A stretch of DNA of 64,000 bases from Dioscorea cayenensis subsp. rotundata (lineage: Eukaryota > Streptophyta > Magnoliopsida > Dioscoreales > Dioscoreaceae). The notes under the pieces were generated by a model, which saw only the letters and a list, made by a program, of their open reading frames with translations, was not told the DNA's origin and made no database searches. Shown piece after piece: positions 13,090-24,759 of this stretch. Position 1 is the stretch's first letter; each line of letters begins with the position of its first letter. The position numbers were made by a program, and so were the translations under genes. Location of the stretch: assembly GCF_009730915.1 (NCBI RefSeq), contig NC_052474.1:8715501-8779500 (forward strand), read 5' to 3'.

Positions 13090-13870
13090 ATCTACATGCT
13101 AATTATGTCTTTTGGAAGAGCTTTAGCTAGGTTGGTTGGACTTGAATTAATGTCTATCCAAGTTTCCAACATGCCAACTATTAGCTTCATAGATGGAGTT
13201 TTAGGGTTTTGGCTATAACCTCTAGTTAATTAGGTTCATTAGACTTCAATATTTAATGTCTAATCTATATGGTAATTAAATATTTTCTTGGAAGCTAACT
13301 TGTATGATCTGGTACTTCAATTCTAGGGCTTCTGTTTGAGCCTATAATATTATTCTCTTTTAATTTTAATCTAGTTTGTTACTGATTTGCTTGGAAGAGT
13401 TATTTAAGTTCTAGGGTTCTATGATTTTAGGGTTCCTGTTTGAGGTAAGAGTACTTCATCAGACTTCAATTAATATCTAATCAACATGTTAATTAATTAT
13501 ACTTTTAGGGTTCTATTCTTTTAGGGTTTCTGATTGAGCTAATAGTACTTCATCATACTTTAATTAATATGTAATCAACATGTTAACTAATTATATATGC
13601 TTTTAGGGTTTATGTTTAAGATATAAGTTTATTAGACTTTAATCAATTCTTATATGGATGCTGATGAATTAGTTTGCTTGGAAGGAAGGAAAGAATAAGT
13701 GCTAGGGTTTGGTTCGTTAAAATTTGAAGGGGTAATTAGTTCTAGGTTTTGATCTGTTTGATTTAATTATAAGTTCTAGGGTTAGTTCTAGGAGTTTTGG
13801 ATTGATCTATACATTTATTGGACTTCGATTAGTATTCAACTACTACAGACTAGTCATTTTCTTGTTGAAT
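13090..13870. repeat. Degenerate tandem repeat, period about 95 bp
   Basis: Imperfect units recur, each with a TTTTAGGGTTYCTG-type element followed by a pyrimidine/AT-rich block (ACTTCATCAGACTTCAATTA, then TCAACATGTTAATTAATTA). The two best-preserved units lie at about 13410-13503 and 13504-13600. More diverged copies lie on either side (about 13195-13400 and 13600-13850). The TAGGGTT core resembles telo-box sequence but is scattered, not arrayed. Confidence 0.6.
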
Positions 13871-14516
13871 TATATATATGGTTAATCAATACCCTCAAAT
13901 CATGTCAAAGTTTATACATTAAATCAAATCTATTATGGACTATAAAACTTGAGTAGCTCATGAACTAGTTTGTTAGTTTCCAAGCCTAATTATCACATAA
14001 AATTTTATGTGGATTGTTGAGAATAACATTATTGTTTGATGTCTTTAATCATGAATGATTAATTAATTATTAAGCACATTAGTTACCAAGTGAGCATCCA
14101 ATTAACCCTATACATTATCACAAGTAATGGTTTCTTATGCATTATAATGAGAAAACTAAGTTACTACAATAATTAATTAATTGCATAGTGAAGTGTGAAC
14201 TGAGTTTAAAAATACAAACTAATCAAACCACTGTATATATATACATAATTCTATATGTATCAAATTTAACAAATTAACTCATCAACTTCACAACAAGTAT
14301 TGGAAGTTTTTAAGACTTGAAAGAAAGAAATATATGAGTGAATTACACATGTATATAACTTGGCAAGAGTGCAACGTCCATGAAACAATGAAATGAGAGA
14401 ATGATTTAAGAATAAAGGTATGCATCCATGCTATATATATATCATGCATGCATGGTGAGAATATGACAAGGATTTAGAATGCAATGCAGCTGTTACCACC
14501 TTTGATGACAAAAGTT
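13871..14516. other. AT-rich intergenic DNA
   Basis: No gene, RNA or mobile element end is recognised. Confidence 0.5.
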
Positions 14517-14584
14517 ATCTGCTGTTCAGCTCTAGAGAAAATTAGTTTATATCATAACTGATCTGCTGTTCAGCTCTAGAGAAA
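14517..14584. repeat. 24-bp direct repeat at the end of the subtilase remnant
   Basis: The 24-bp sequence beginning ATCTGCTGTTCAGCTCTAGA occurs at 14517-14540 and again at 14561-14584, a period of 44 bp. It lies just beyond the last in-frame codon of the subtilase remnant. Confidence 0.8.
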
Positions 14585-14585
14585 C

Positions 14586-15848
14586 TTATAGTTTGTACTT
14601 TGGAAGAAGTATGATGACAAATGGAGGCTCTACAATGTTAGCATTGTTCTCTTTATTGGCATCACCTACATTTGTGACTGTTCTAGTGATAGTAACCATC
14701 TTTGCCCTTTTCCCATGAACAATCCAATATTGAGCTGATCTCCAGTAATGAATTAGTGCATTTGTGCTTGTATTTGGTGACGAGTGACAACTTTGTTTGG
14801 TTATGATTAAGCAAACAATGCACAACAAGGTAACCAACATATATATATATATATATTAAAGCTATAGTCAGCTGCGATATATATATATATATATATATGT
14901 TGTAGATGAGGCCTGTATCCATGCCATTAGTTGCATTCACTTGATCAACTTTGAGATGAGATGGATGTCGGTGCTGGTCAAGCTCCAAACAACGTCCCTT
15001 TGAAGCTATTTTAATTTTTGCAATGGCATTGGTAGAGTTCTTGGCAGAGGTAATGAGGTAAAGTACTTTAATAAAAAGAGCTAGCAGCATCAAAGCTAAC
15101 ATGTGACATTGGTAATTAATAGATGAGCTTGTGCAAATATTGTGTATTTTAAATTTTAATCTTTAGGGCATCTTTAATGGTTGTGAATAAACGCTCATTG
15201 AGCTCAGTCAAAAGGGCCATTAGAGATGCTCTATGCCATTGATGAGGATCGATCATGGCTGCTTCTCCATCATCACTAATATCTCTTTCCCATGATATCA
15301 ATGTTTGTGTAAGCAGTTCCACTCACAAGTCACAATAATATATATATATGGTTGAAAATTAAACCAGTTCCTCCATCAAACATTCAAACCCCATAACATT
15401 CCCCATGTGTCACAGTAGCTTTTATCCATCTATTGGTAGTACTAGCAGCTGCTAATTAAATACCTTTTTTTGGCCATGATTTCCTGCATTATTAGTGCAA
15501 GGAAAGATCCCTTTATCCATTGCTGAAAATGTGCCTATATATGGCAAGCAACATGATCATCTTCTAAAGATGAGACCGGCCAACATGTGGCCATTATTTC
15601 CTTTCTCTTGGAGGTGGTGGAATTCCTGCATCAGAGAATGAAGGATGAGTTCTATGTATTCCAGTATCTGATGCACCAATAACAAATTATATTCTTGCTC
15701 ATAAAAGGAGTTGCTGGTGGAGCAAACTCCAAATAATTAAGGTGCTTAAGTTCCAGAATTCAAGAGTGAAGGTTGCAGGTTGGAGCTCAAGATGTTTGTC
15801 TGGTTGAGCTCTAAGGAATACATAATCCAGCCCTTCCATGGCCTTCCC
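14586..15848 (-). pseudogene. Subtilisin-like protease (subtilase, S8) pseudogene, truncated
   Basis: Minus-strand reading, shifting between frames, recovers pieces of a plant subtilase in the correct order. They are the end of the I9 propeptide (GLDYVFLRAQPDKHLELQ, about 15830-15770), the catalytic-Asp region (VIGASDTGIHRTHPSFSDAG, about 15690-15630), the oxyanion-Asn region (AMDKGIF...NAGNHG, about 15525-15480), ASTTNRWIKATV (about 15450-15400), a poor remnant around the catalytic-Ser region (15102 downward), and the Fn3-like tail (TRTVTNVG, about 14690-14590). The catalytic-His segment is missing: only about 90 bp separate the Asp block from the Asn block. There are stops, frameshifts, (AT)n tracts and a small MITE inside. 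The 5' end stops exactly where a Copia LTR begins. It is certainly inactive. Confidence 0.85.
15165..15232. mobile_element. Small foldback MITE in the subtilase pseudogene
   Basis: The inverted arms AGGGCATCTTTAATGG (15165-15180) and CCATTAGAGATGCTCT (15217-15232) pair with two mismatches over 16 bp, around a 36-bp loop. The arms resemble the widespread GAGCATCTCCAATGG class of plant MITE termini. It sits between two subtilase blocks, so it is an insertion into that remnant. Confidence 0.5.
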
Positions 15849-16798
15849 TGTTGGGGTTTAAACGGGTTTTGAAACAGTGAAAAAACTGCGGAAGTTACTG
15901 TAGCAATGTTACTATTCACATGCGGTCGGTATGCGGGCGCACACTTGCCCGTGAAGTTCACTGGAAAATCTATGCGGGCGCAAGCTTGCCCGTGAGTCTC
16001 TCCGCCCGCACGCATCGTAGCAAAATACCGCTCACCGTGCAATCGCTCACTGCATCAGAGCAAAACACCTGCTCACATACGGGGTCATGCGCCTGCGATA
16101 CACCCCGGGTGAAGCTCACTGAGATTCCTGCGGGCCCGTGATGCAGCCCGCATAGTATGCAGTAAAATGCATTCAAAGTCTTCCTTGAGGCTTCTAATGC
16201 TCCTCCCAAAAGTTCTCATAGGCTTCAAAGCTTCAAAAACAACTCATAAAAAGCTATTAAACCCCCATTCATGTTAGAAATGAGATGAACAAACATATAT
16301 CAACACAAGAAATGATTTTTAGCGTGGAAAACCCCACAAATCGAGGGAAAACCACGGACCCTCAGAGCCTCTTAACATGTTTTCCACTATGTCGACTTAT
16401 GGGATAACAACAAGATCTCTCAGCTCACTCAGAGGAGTACATGCAAAGAACATGAATTTCACAAGAAAAAAGATTCAACACTCATACATCATCCATACAC
16501 TAGGATGGTTCACAAAAAGGACCTTAAGGAATCGAGAGTTGAAAGATCAAACCAAAGGATTAGGAGAGATCCCAGCGATGAAGCCTTCCAATCTTGCCTT
16601 CTCCAAGAACCCTAGCTCCTCCTCTCTTCCTTAGATTATTCTTCTTTTTTTCCCTAAAACCATGAATAGTCACACCCTCATTCTCACTCAAAGATGAGAG
16701 CATTTACCCCTTGTGAAATTCCCTTTAAGCCCTCCTCCATAAGTCAACATAGCTTTCATTAAACATGGGCCAACCCAACAAATGGGCTCGACCCAACA
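15849..16798 (-). repeat. 3' LTR of the Copia element
   Basis: 950 bp bounded by TGTTGGG and CCCAACA, a 7-bp perfect inverted terminus. It has a GC-rich block at one end (about 15900-16150) with repeated GCGGGCGCAAGCTTGCCCG-like segments, and an AT-richer remainder. It matches the right LTR over its whole length. Confidence 0.85.
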
Positions 16799-19700
16799 AA
16801 TCTCCCTCCCAAAGACCATTTGGGGGTTCTAGCAATCCGCTCTTTCCCGACATGCTTCAAGCTTCTCCTGGATAATGCCTTGCAGTGAAACATATCGGCC
16901 CCATTCTCACTCAGTGTGTATCTTCTCCAAGTACAACTCTTTAGATTCAAGAACATCTCGAATCCAATGATATCTAACATCGATATGCTTGACTTCGAAT
17001 GGAATGTTGAATTCTTGGAAAGATGGATGGCGCCTCGATCGTCACAATAGACAATACACTTCTCTTGTTGCATACCCAATTCTTCAAGAAACTTCTTCAT
17101 CCACAAAGCTTCCTTGCAACCCTCAAGAATTGCAATATACTCACCTCCGTGGTGGATAATGTAACACACTGGCAGTTTTGATTGCCAAGAAACAGCTCCC
17201 CCTGCAAAAGTCATCATGAACCCTGAAACTGATTTTCTGGAGTCCACATCAACCTGCCATATCTCGAATCAGATACCCATATAAAATGGGTTCACCTTTA
17301 CCAAAAACACAAACATACCCGAAGAACCTCTTAGATACCCTCAAGATCCACTTCAACGCAGCTCCCAAAGGTTCCTTTCCTTGATTTGAGAGAAATCGCT
17401 CACAACACCAACAAAGATGAGCAATATCTCGTCTCAGCATACACACCATGGCATACATCAAACCGCCAACAAATGGATGCATAAGGAACTCGGCTCATCT
17501 CCTCCTTCTCTTTGTCACTTGAAGGACATCGACTTGAGCTAAGTTTTAAAAATGACTCGCAAGTGGAGAACAAACTACCTTGGCTTCCTTCTATGTCGAA
17601 CCTCCAAGAACCTTGTCAATGTATTTTTCTTGAGACAACCACAACTTCCCATTCATCTCTCGCCACGGAGATTTTTCATACCAAGAATCATGCTTAGTTT
17701 GCACCTAAGTCCTTCATAGCAAAAGGACTTGCTTAACTGCCTCTTCGTGTCTTCAATCTTGGTCTGCATCACGACTCAACAATAAGCATGCTCATCAACA
17801 TAGAGTAGAAGAATAATGAAGTCATCATTTGAGTGTTTCTTCACAAACACACAATGATCAATCGAACTTCTAGTGTACCCTTGAGTCATCATAAAGGAGT
17901 CAAACTTTGTACTAACGCCTTGGCGCTTGTTTGAGTCCATACAAACTCTTCTTCAACCTGCACACTAGATTCTCTTTTCCCTTGACTTTGAACCCTTCCG
18001 GTTGCTCCATATATATTTCTCCTCTAGATCACCATGAAGAAAAGCGGTTTTCACATCAAGTTGTTCCACCTCTAGGTTTAGACTAAAGCGACCTAAAACC
18101 AAGCACAACTCGATGGATGACATCTTCACAACTGAGAAAATATTTCTTCAAAGTCAACACTTTCTTTGATCAACCCCTTCACAACCAACCTTGCTCTTGT
18201 ACTTTGGTTGTGAGCTATTACTTTGCCTTCAACTTGTACACCCACTTGTTCTTAAGGCCTTCTTGCCCTTAGGAAGCTTCACCATGTCATAGGTGTGGTT
18301 CTCACACAAGGAACTCATCTCCTCCTTCATGGCTCCAAACCACTCCCTCGCCTCTTCTCATGTCGGATAGCTTCCCTCATGTTTCTCGCCTCTCCATCAC
18401 CGAGCATAACATATTCATTTGTACCATGATCTCACTAGAGGATGACGATCTCTAGTAGATCTTCTCACTTGGGTCTCAACCGGTGGCGTTTGGAGATGCT
18501 TTCTTCAATTTCCCTTCAATCGCTCTACACCTTCGACTCGGAGGAACTTCACTTTCAATGACCTCATTACCATTTTCTTGGACATCTCCCCTTGAAATGA
18601 ACTCAGATCAGGTGAAGGAACCGAATCAACACTAATAGAAACTCAACTCGAGGAACCAGAGGTCTCACCTCGCCATCAAGATCACCATTTGATCTTCTAG
18701 AAACACAACATCTCCGCCTCCCCGACAACCTTCCCGTAATCGATCCCACAATCAGAAAGCCAAACTCCCTGCATGACTCATAACCCAAGAAAAATACAAT
18801 CGCTTTGCTTTGTTATCGCTTGGACATCTCATCTTTAGAATATGAACAAATGCCCCTGCAGCCCAAATACTCAAATGAGTATAGGAGATCTCCTTCCGCA
18901 CCATACTGCTCGCACATCACCATCTAGAGTCAGTCACTGAGAAAAATTTATCATGTTCATCAGCAGTCCCTCATAGCCTCCCCCAAAAAGGACTTAGGAA
19001 GCTTTGCATGAGAGCATGCATCCGATCCTCTCTTCAATTGTTCTGCTCTATTCTCTCGCCCACACCATTTAGCCGAGGTGTCTTTGGCCGGAGTCTCTCA
19101 AGCTCCCGATTCCATGAAGTCTCACAATACTCTTCAAACGGCTCCTCAGATTCACCACCATTATCTCGGCCCATCGCCTTTCAACCTGCTTTTCCTCTGC
19201 CTCCCTTTCAACCTTAACATGGAGATCCTTGAAGACATCAAGCACTTGATCTTTAGTCTTCAAACAGCTGCCTTAATTCCTTCCTTTGAATGATCATCAA
19301 TGAAGGTCACAAAAGTAATGTCCACCCCCAAGTGTTTTGTCCTCGCATAGAACAAACATCAAAGATGCACCAAATCAAGAATATTTGATTTCCTAGATGG
19401 GGGTGAGAAATGAAATGCCACTCTATGTGTTTTCTCCCCTGCTACAATCCACACATGTTTTGAGAGATGCCCCTTGCATATTCGGTAGAAGATTCTTCTT
19501 GGAGAGAGTTGCAGCCCCTTCTCACTAACATGCCCAAGTCTCTATGCCATAGCTCAATGTTTGCATCTTTCCTCAATTGCATCTCAATTCTCTATGTGTA
19601 ACTTAGCTTGCATAACATAGAGTGTGTTTGCCTTATTCCTCTAGCAACCACTCAGTGAACCTTTGGTGAGCTTTGCACTTACTTTCACCAAACCAACCGA

Positions 19701-20695
19701 CAAAACCCATCATCATCAAGTCTCTCCTGTGGATATCAAATTTAGGCGTAATCGTCCGGAACATGCCTAACATCCTTGAGTACTAGCTTGAGCCCCTTGA
19801 TTGGTCTCCAAGCAAATATCTCCAATACCCACTCATCTTCGATGCACCACTCGCTACCCATTTTGACATTTCCAAAAATCACCACTAGAGTAGGTAGAAA
19901 AGAAGTTACCATGGGAGTGATACTGAAATGAAGCTCCTGAATCAAACACCCATCACCTCTCTGGCTCACAAGATTAATACAAGCATCATCACAAATGACA
20001 CTCGATGTCACCATCCGTGGCTACCGATTAGTCTCCTCCTCCCTTTACTTCCACCACTGGCTCTCTTTGAGGAGCCCTGCACCCCTCTTCATGTGGCCCA
20101 TCTTGTTACAATGAAAAACACTTGATGTTTTTTTCCTCGCTCTTTCTGATCTGCCTCGATGTGTCTTTCTTTGCACAAAACCTTGAGGATGTCTCGCTCT
20201 TGCTTCTACCACGGCCTTCCTGCTTTTCCGAAACAAGAACACCGAGGAAGTTTCACCTTTTTCTTTTCCTCCCTAGCCTCTTCACTCATTAGGCTCTCCT
20301 TAACCATTTCCATGGTTAGCTTTCCACCGAGTGCATCGTCGAGATACCACCAAAGTTTCCCAACCATCCGGCAGGAACTTAGAGTAGCAATGCTTGCAAC
20401 TCATCTTCAAGAGTCATCTTCATAGATGTCAATTGGTCTACTAAGCCCCTCGAAGTCACTAGTATGCTCGTCATACTCCTTCCATCTCCGAGACTTTCAA
20501 ATTTACTAGCCTTCAAATTTATCTAGTATGTTCTTTCGACCCATCACCGGTATGTACAAGTCTTTTTACAATTAGCAAGTCTTGCATCTTGCGCCTCAAA
20601 TCGAATAATCTGATTGAGTTAACTTTTATCATCCCACACGAAACTTGTTCGGCCATACCTTTAATGTCACAAATAAATAATCCCTAACCAACCTC
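16759..20695 (-). pseudogene. Copia gag-pol remnant
   Basis: Recognisable pieces: RNase H at 17250-16850 (DSRKSVSGFMMTFAGGAVSW, later CDDRGAIHLSKN and NGADMFHCKALSRR); RT C-terminal part at 17480-17250 (HPFVGGLMYAMVC); decayed RT and integrase between about 17500 and 19650; protease region at 20010-19740 ending in LKLVLKDVRHVPDD, which is typical of Copia; zinc knuckle at 20125-20085 (FHCNKMGHMKR, with the first and last Cys of CCHC degraded). Frameshifts and stops are frequent, so no active protein is expected. Confidence 0.8.
16799..16814 (-). other. Polypurine tract of the Copia element
   Basis: On the minus strand the sequence TTTGGGAGGGAGATT runs directly into the TGTTGGG start of the 3' LTR. 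This is the expected site and composition of the plus-strand primer. Confidence 0.7.
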
Positions 20696-20698
20696 GAA

Positions 20699-20710
20699 CG
20701 CCCGATACCA
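20699..20710 (-). other. Primer-binding site of the Copia element
   Basis: On the minus strand TGGTATCGGGCG follows the 5' LTR after two bases. It resembles the TGGTATCAGAGC site complementary to initiator tRNA-Met used by many plant Copia elements, with a few changes. Confidence 0.65.
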
Positions 20711-20712
20711 CT

Positions 20713-21650
20713 TGCTCGTGGTTTAAACGGGTTTCAAAACAGCTGAAAAATGCGAAGTTAACGTAGCAAATGTACTATCTCAATCGCAATCGCAGCACTC
20801 GCTACTTTTCATTCACATGCGGCTCGGCGAGCGGCGCGACACCTGCCCGGAAGTTCACCGGAAAACTGCATGCGGCGCAAGCTTGCCCGAGTCTCCGACC
20901 GCACGCATCAGTAGCAAAAACATCGCTCACGTGCATCGCTCACATACTGGGGCCATGCGCCCGCATACACCGCGGAAGCCTCACCTGAGATTCCGCGGCG
21001 CCTGTATGCAGCTCCGCGATAAGTCGCAGAAAATGCATTCAAAGTCTTCCTTGAGGCTTCAATGCTCCTCCCAAAGTTCTACAAGGGCCTCAAAGCTTCA
21101 AAACAACTCATAAAAGTTATTAAACCCCCATTCATGTTAGAATGAGATGAACAAACATATATCAACACAAGAAACGATTTTTAGTCGTGGAAACCCTACA
21201 AATCGAGGAAAACCACTGGACCCTTAGAGCCTCTTAAATGATGTTTCCACCATGTCGACTTACGGATAACACCAAGATCTCTAGCTCACTAGAGGAGATA
21301 CATGCAAAAAGAACATGAATTTCACAAGAAAAAGTAGATTCAACACTCATACATCATCCATACACTAGGATGGTTCACAAAAGGACCTTAAGCGAATGAG
21401 AGCTTGAAAGATCAAACCAAAAGTGATTGTGAGAGATCCGACATTGCTTCCAATCTGCCTCCAAGAACCCTAGCTTTTCCTCCTCTCTTCCTTAGATTAT
21501 TTCTTCTCCCTCAAAACCATGAATAGTCACACCCTCATTCCTCATCAAAGATGAGAGCATTTTACCTTGTGAAATTCCCTCAAGCCCTCCTCCATAAGTC
21601 AACATAGCTTCATTTTTAACATGGCCAACCCAATAAATGGGCCGGACCCA
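20713..21650 (-). repeat. 5' LTR of the Copia element
   Basis: This is the partner of the left LTR. It shares the GGTTTAAACGGG start, the GC-rich block, the CATTCAAAGTCTTCCTTGAG segment and the GGCCAACCCAA end. Its outer edge (about 21650) has lost the clean CCCAACA terminus. Confidence 0.8.
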
Positions 21651-22471
21651 AATGTATTGTTATGTTTATCCGAGATTAAATATTTTTGTTGTGAAATATT
21701 CTTGTGGAAAAATTATTGTAGTTGTTTATCATTAGTATAATATGATATGAAACAAGCTTTGGTGAACTGATCCAAGGTTCAAATTATTCTAAGATCTCTA
21801 TAAAGCAAAAGCAAAGCCGAGGATACATGTATGAACAGTTATTTACCCGTCGCCTGACAGCTATTTTACACAATCATGTTTATATACCTGCTTTTCGTTG
21901 GATGGACAATGATGTGTCAAAGATGTAGATGACGTAAGCAAACTAAAGAGCAAGTAGAAGTGAAAGAACGGCATGATAATAACGGAAAGTTGTGTTTAAA
22001 TAACAAATCCATGAACATCTAACGTGATATATATTGTGTGAGATGATATAGTAGAAAATGATAACCACCTCCTTGTCAAAATGATGATCACCTATTATTT
22101 ACTAATGTGTCAAACACTTTGCACCTTAGCTCTATCCGCCACTTTTAAATTTTGTTAAGGTAACAATGATGTGACTTTCAAGATAAATTTGCTATCTCAT
22201 CATTGGGCTGTAATAGGTTCCTATCTATCATATAGCGTTTTCTACTGGTGCACGCTAGAATGTTTAGTAATACAAGTTTTAAGAAAACCCTATTCCTTTG
22301 TTGTATTTTTAATAAATCTCTTTTCAAATTGGTAAAATTGCTGCTTAAATTGATGTTTAAAAATTTATAACTTCCATCTCCACAAGTGCTACTGCTTTGA
22401 ATTGATTTATTGCAATACTTGTAATCTCATAATGTTGATGAATGTTTTTGTTTGTTTGCTCATCATTTTAG
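21651..22471. other. Sequence upstream of the bromodomain pseudogene, no domain recognised
   Basis: AT-rich DNA. It could contain decayed introns or upstream exons of the bromodomain pseudogene, but I could not match any. The missing 5' part of the subtilase is not found here either. Confidence 0.45.
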
Positions 22472-23415
22472 ATACTCAAGAAAACCTATGGATTTCAACA
22501 CCATCAAGACTCGGATGGAAGCAAAGGATGGCAAATGGATACAAAACATGTGGGAAATATATGCCGGGTGTCGATTAGTCTTCTACCAATGCGTTATGAC
22601 CTTATAATGGCGAGAAGAATGAATAGTGAGTATATCGGCCAAAACTTTGTCGTAAAATTTGAAGATAAGTGGCCTCGATTCATCGCCACTGTCCTGAAAG
22701 AGGTAAAAGTTGTTTTTATTTGGTCTATATTCTCTTGCATTCGTCTGTATCAAGAACTAGACTTTCTTTGTGCTTTAATAGGAAAGGAAACAAGAGAGAT
22801 TGTCACAGCACTAGCTAGTAACAGTGTAGTGCATCAAGAGGCTACTATCATAGTGCACATGATACAAATAATGTGAGGAAAGCTTTCTATCCCATACACT
22901 TGTCCAACACTAGATCAAAATCTTTTATACATAGAGCGTAAACAACAACGCCGCTTTTATGCGCTAGTCACGACATAATTTTATTTTCTCCCGTTGAGAC
23001 TCGTGATGGATGTTAAATTCTAATGCCTTATTTCGAGATAGGACCAGAAAGCACAGACAACAATCACCTCAGTGGCTCAACCTTTGTAATCCGCTTCCAT
23101 GAATGGAACTAAAGGGCATGAGTAAGAGAGAAACAAGTTAGCAATACGGATGAATTGCATGCCGACTTCATGGACAGGCTCTATGTTCGCAATGGCATAC
23201 CGTGATACCCAAGCATGCATCTAGAATTGTTGTTCTTGATCCTCACACTGAGTGAAGAACTGGGTGAAACTTTATTCAACCGCTCTTTTGTTACCCTAAT
23301 CCTAGTATTTGTTTTCTATTTCCTTATCATTTCTTGTTCTGCTTTCGCTACTAAGCTCAATTTGCATTTAGAGGAACTTAGAGAAATGGTGGTGCATAAA
23401 TGCGTGTTCCCCTTT
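22472..23415 (+). pseudogene. Bromodomain-ET (GTE1/GTE6-like) pseudogene fragment
   Basis: After a splice-like TTTTAG at 22466-22471, the sequence encodes the second half of a plant bromodomain. The pieces are KPMDFNTIKTRMEAKDG, WEIYAGCRLVF, then after a frameshift YNGEKN and VVKFEDKWPRFIATVLKE (to about 22700). An intron with GT..AG ends (about 22701-22781) separates this from EERKQER. Around 23350-23400 the frame reads LHLEELREMVVHKC, matching the conserved segment just after the bromodomain in GTE1/IMB1-type proteins. A one-base insertion near 22480 and further frameshifts and stops show that it is broken. The retained intron argues for a decayed duplicate and not a processed copy. The N-terminal half of the bromodomain is not visible. 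Confidence 0.7.
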
Positions 23416-24755
23416 AAGCTCAATTTCTTTCTTTGTTACACATTTATTATATATGTGGTTTATCATACATTTTCCATTTGTTTTGCTGGCTCAATTCTTT
23501 TGAATTGAGTTCTTGCAGTTAATCATTGTGGTATGTAGTAAGTATAACAAGTAAAATGACGTAGTAATCAATACACCAAGTTGACTCATGCCTTGATAAA
23601 AGATGGGTGTTTGTTAAAAAGATAATAAGTACCCTTGAAGCCTCTAACTTATAAAACACCAAAAGTCTAGCAAAATTCAATAGAATGTTTTCAAATTTTG
23701 TGAGGAAAGATGAGTATCCTAAAATCTGAATAAAGTTCAATGCTTTTTCCTATTGTTCAAACTATGGCTTACAAGGGTGCAAATCGTAGAAGGAATATAC
23801 TTAACCTTGGTCATTCTTCTGCAAAATTTTGTCCTTCAATTCTTTACCATCCTAGTGGCTTAAAGCAGCAAATTGTCTTCTCAAACATAGCCCAGAAGTA
23901 ATACTGGAAGTCAACAGTGTCTTGAAAGGTGGTATATACAAACTTGCTATAGAAGACTACTTCAATTCAATCCTATCTTTCAGTGGAAATGGTTGAAAAA
24001 GATAATTGGTTAGTTGTTGATCAGTTAGTTGATGCTTGGGATATAAACTAGTGATTTTTTGTTTCATTTTTTTGTTTTAAAATTTGAAAGAAGGAAACTG
24101 TGAAACTGAAGAAAAAAAATAAAAAAAAAACTCATAACATTTTCTTAATTATTGTATGGGGAAGTTTGTCAAATAAGCCCCTTACAGAATAATATTCAGC
24201 TGTTTGTGAACCAATTAGGCAATATAACTCATTGTTTCTTCAGTTGTATTTGCAATTTTAATCTATGGATTGTGTATATGATCTTCACTTAGCTATGTAA
24301 GTTGCGTAAGAGAATCTTTCTTTATATATGCAACTCCTAATTGAAATGATTTGATATTCAATCTCAAACAGTTGGGGTGAGCTTGATGTTTGTGGTTATG
24401 TCATGTTCTTGGGAAATGATTAATTGATGAGGCCTCTCATGCAGATTTTATAATATGCGCTTAGGCATCCAGAAAGCTCTTGTTCTTCTTTTGTTTATAT
24501 TTAGCTCTCATGCCATCTCCTTGCACTTCTCTATCTATCTCTTCAGTGCATTACGAGTAAAATCTTAACATAATCTTACTTCCTCAGTTGCTTCATGTAG
24601 TTAAAAGGCACAATATAAATTGTTTTATCATAAAGCTTTCAATATAAGCTTTTTCCAACCTATACCATTATTTGTTAGCCTAGTGCCTTTTTGCACTTCT
24701 GTTATGACAATTTTTTTTAACTCAATGCTTGGCTAATTTTTCTGAAAAGTGGATA
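23416..24755. other. AT-rich DNA, no feature recognised
   Basis: I could not identify later exons of the bromodomain pseudogene or any transposon ends here. Confidence 0.45.
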
Positions 24756-24759
24756 AACC

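Larger units (their letters stand above)
15849..21650 (-). mobile_element. Degenerate full-length Copia (Ty1) retrotransposon
   Basis: Two similar ~940-bp LTRs flank about 3.9 kb of decayed gag-pol read on the minus strand. Domain order from 5' (right) to 3' (left) is gag with CCHC knuckle, protease, integrase, reverse transcriptase, RNase H. That is protease-integrase-RT-RNase H, the Copia order. A primer-binding site follows the right LTR and a polypurine tract precedes the left one. The LTRs differ by many substitutions and small indels and no long reading frame remains, so the insertion is old. No matching 5-bp target duplication is visible. Confidence 0.85.
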
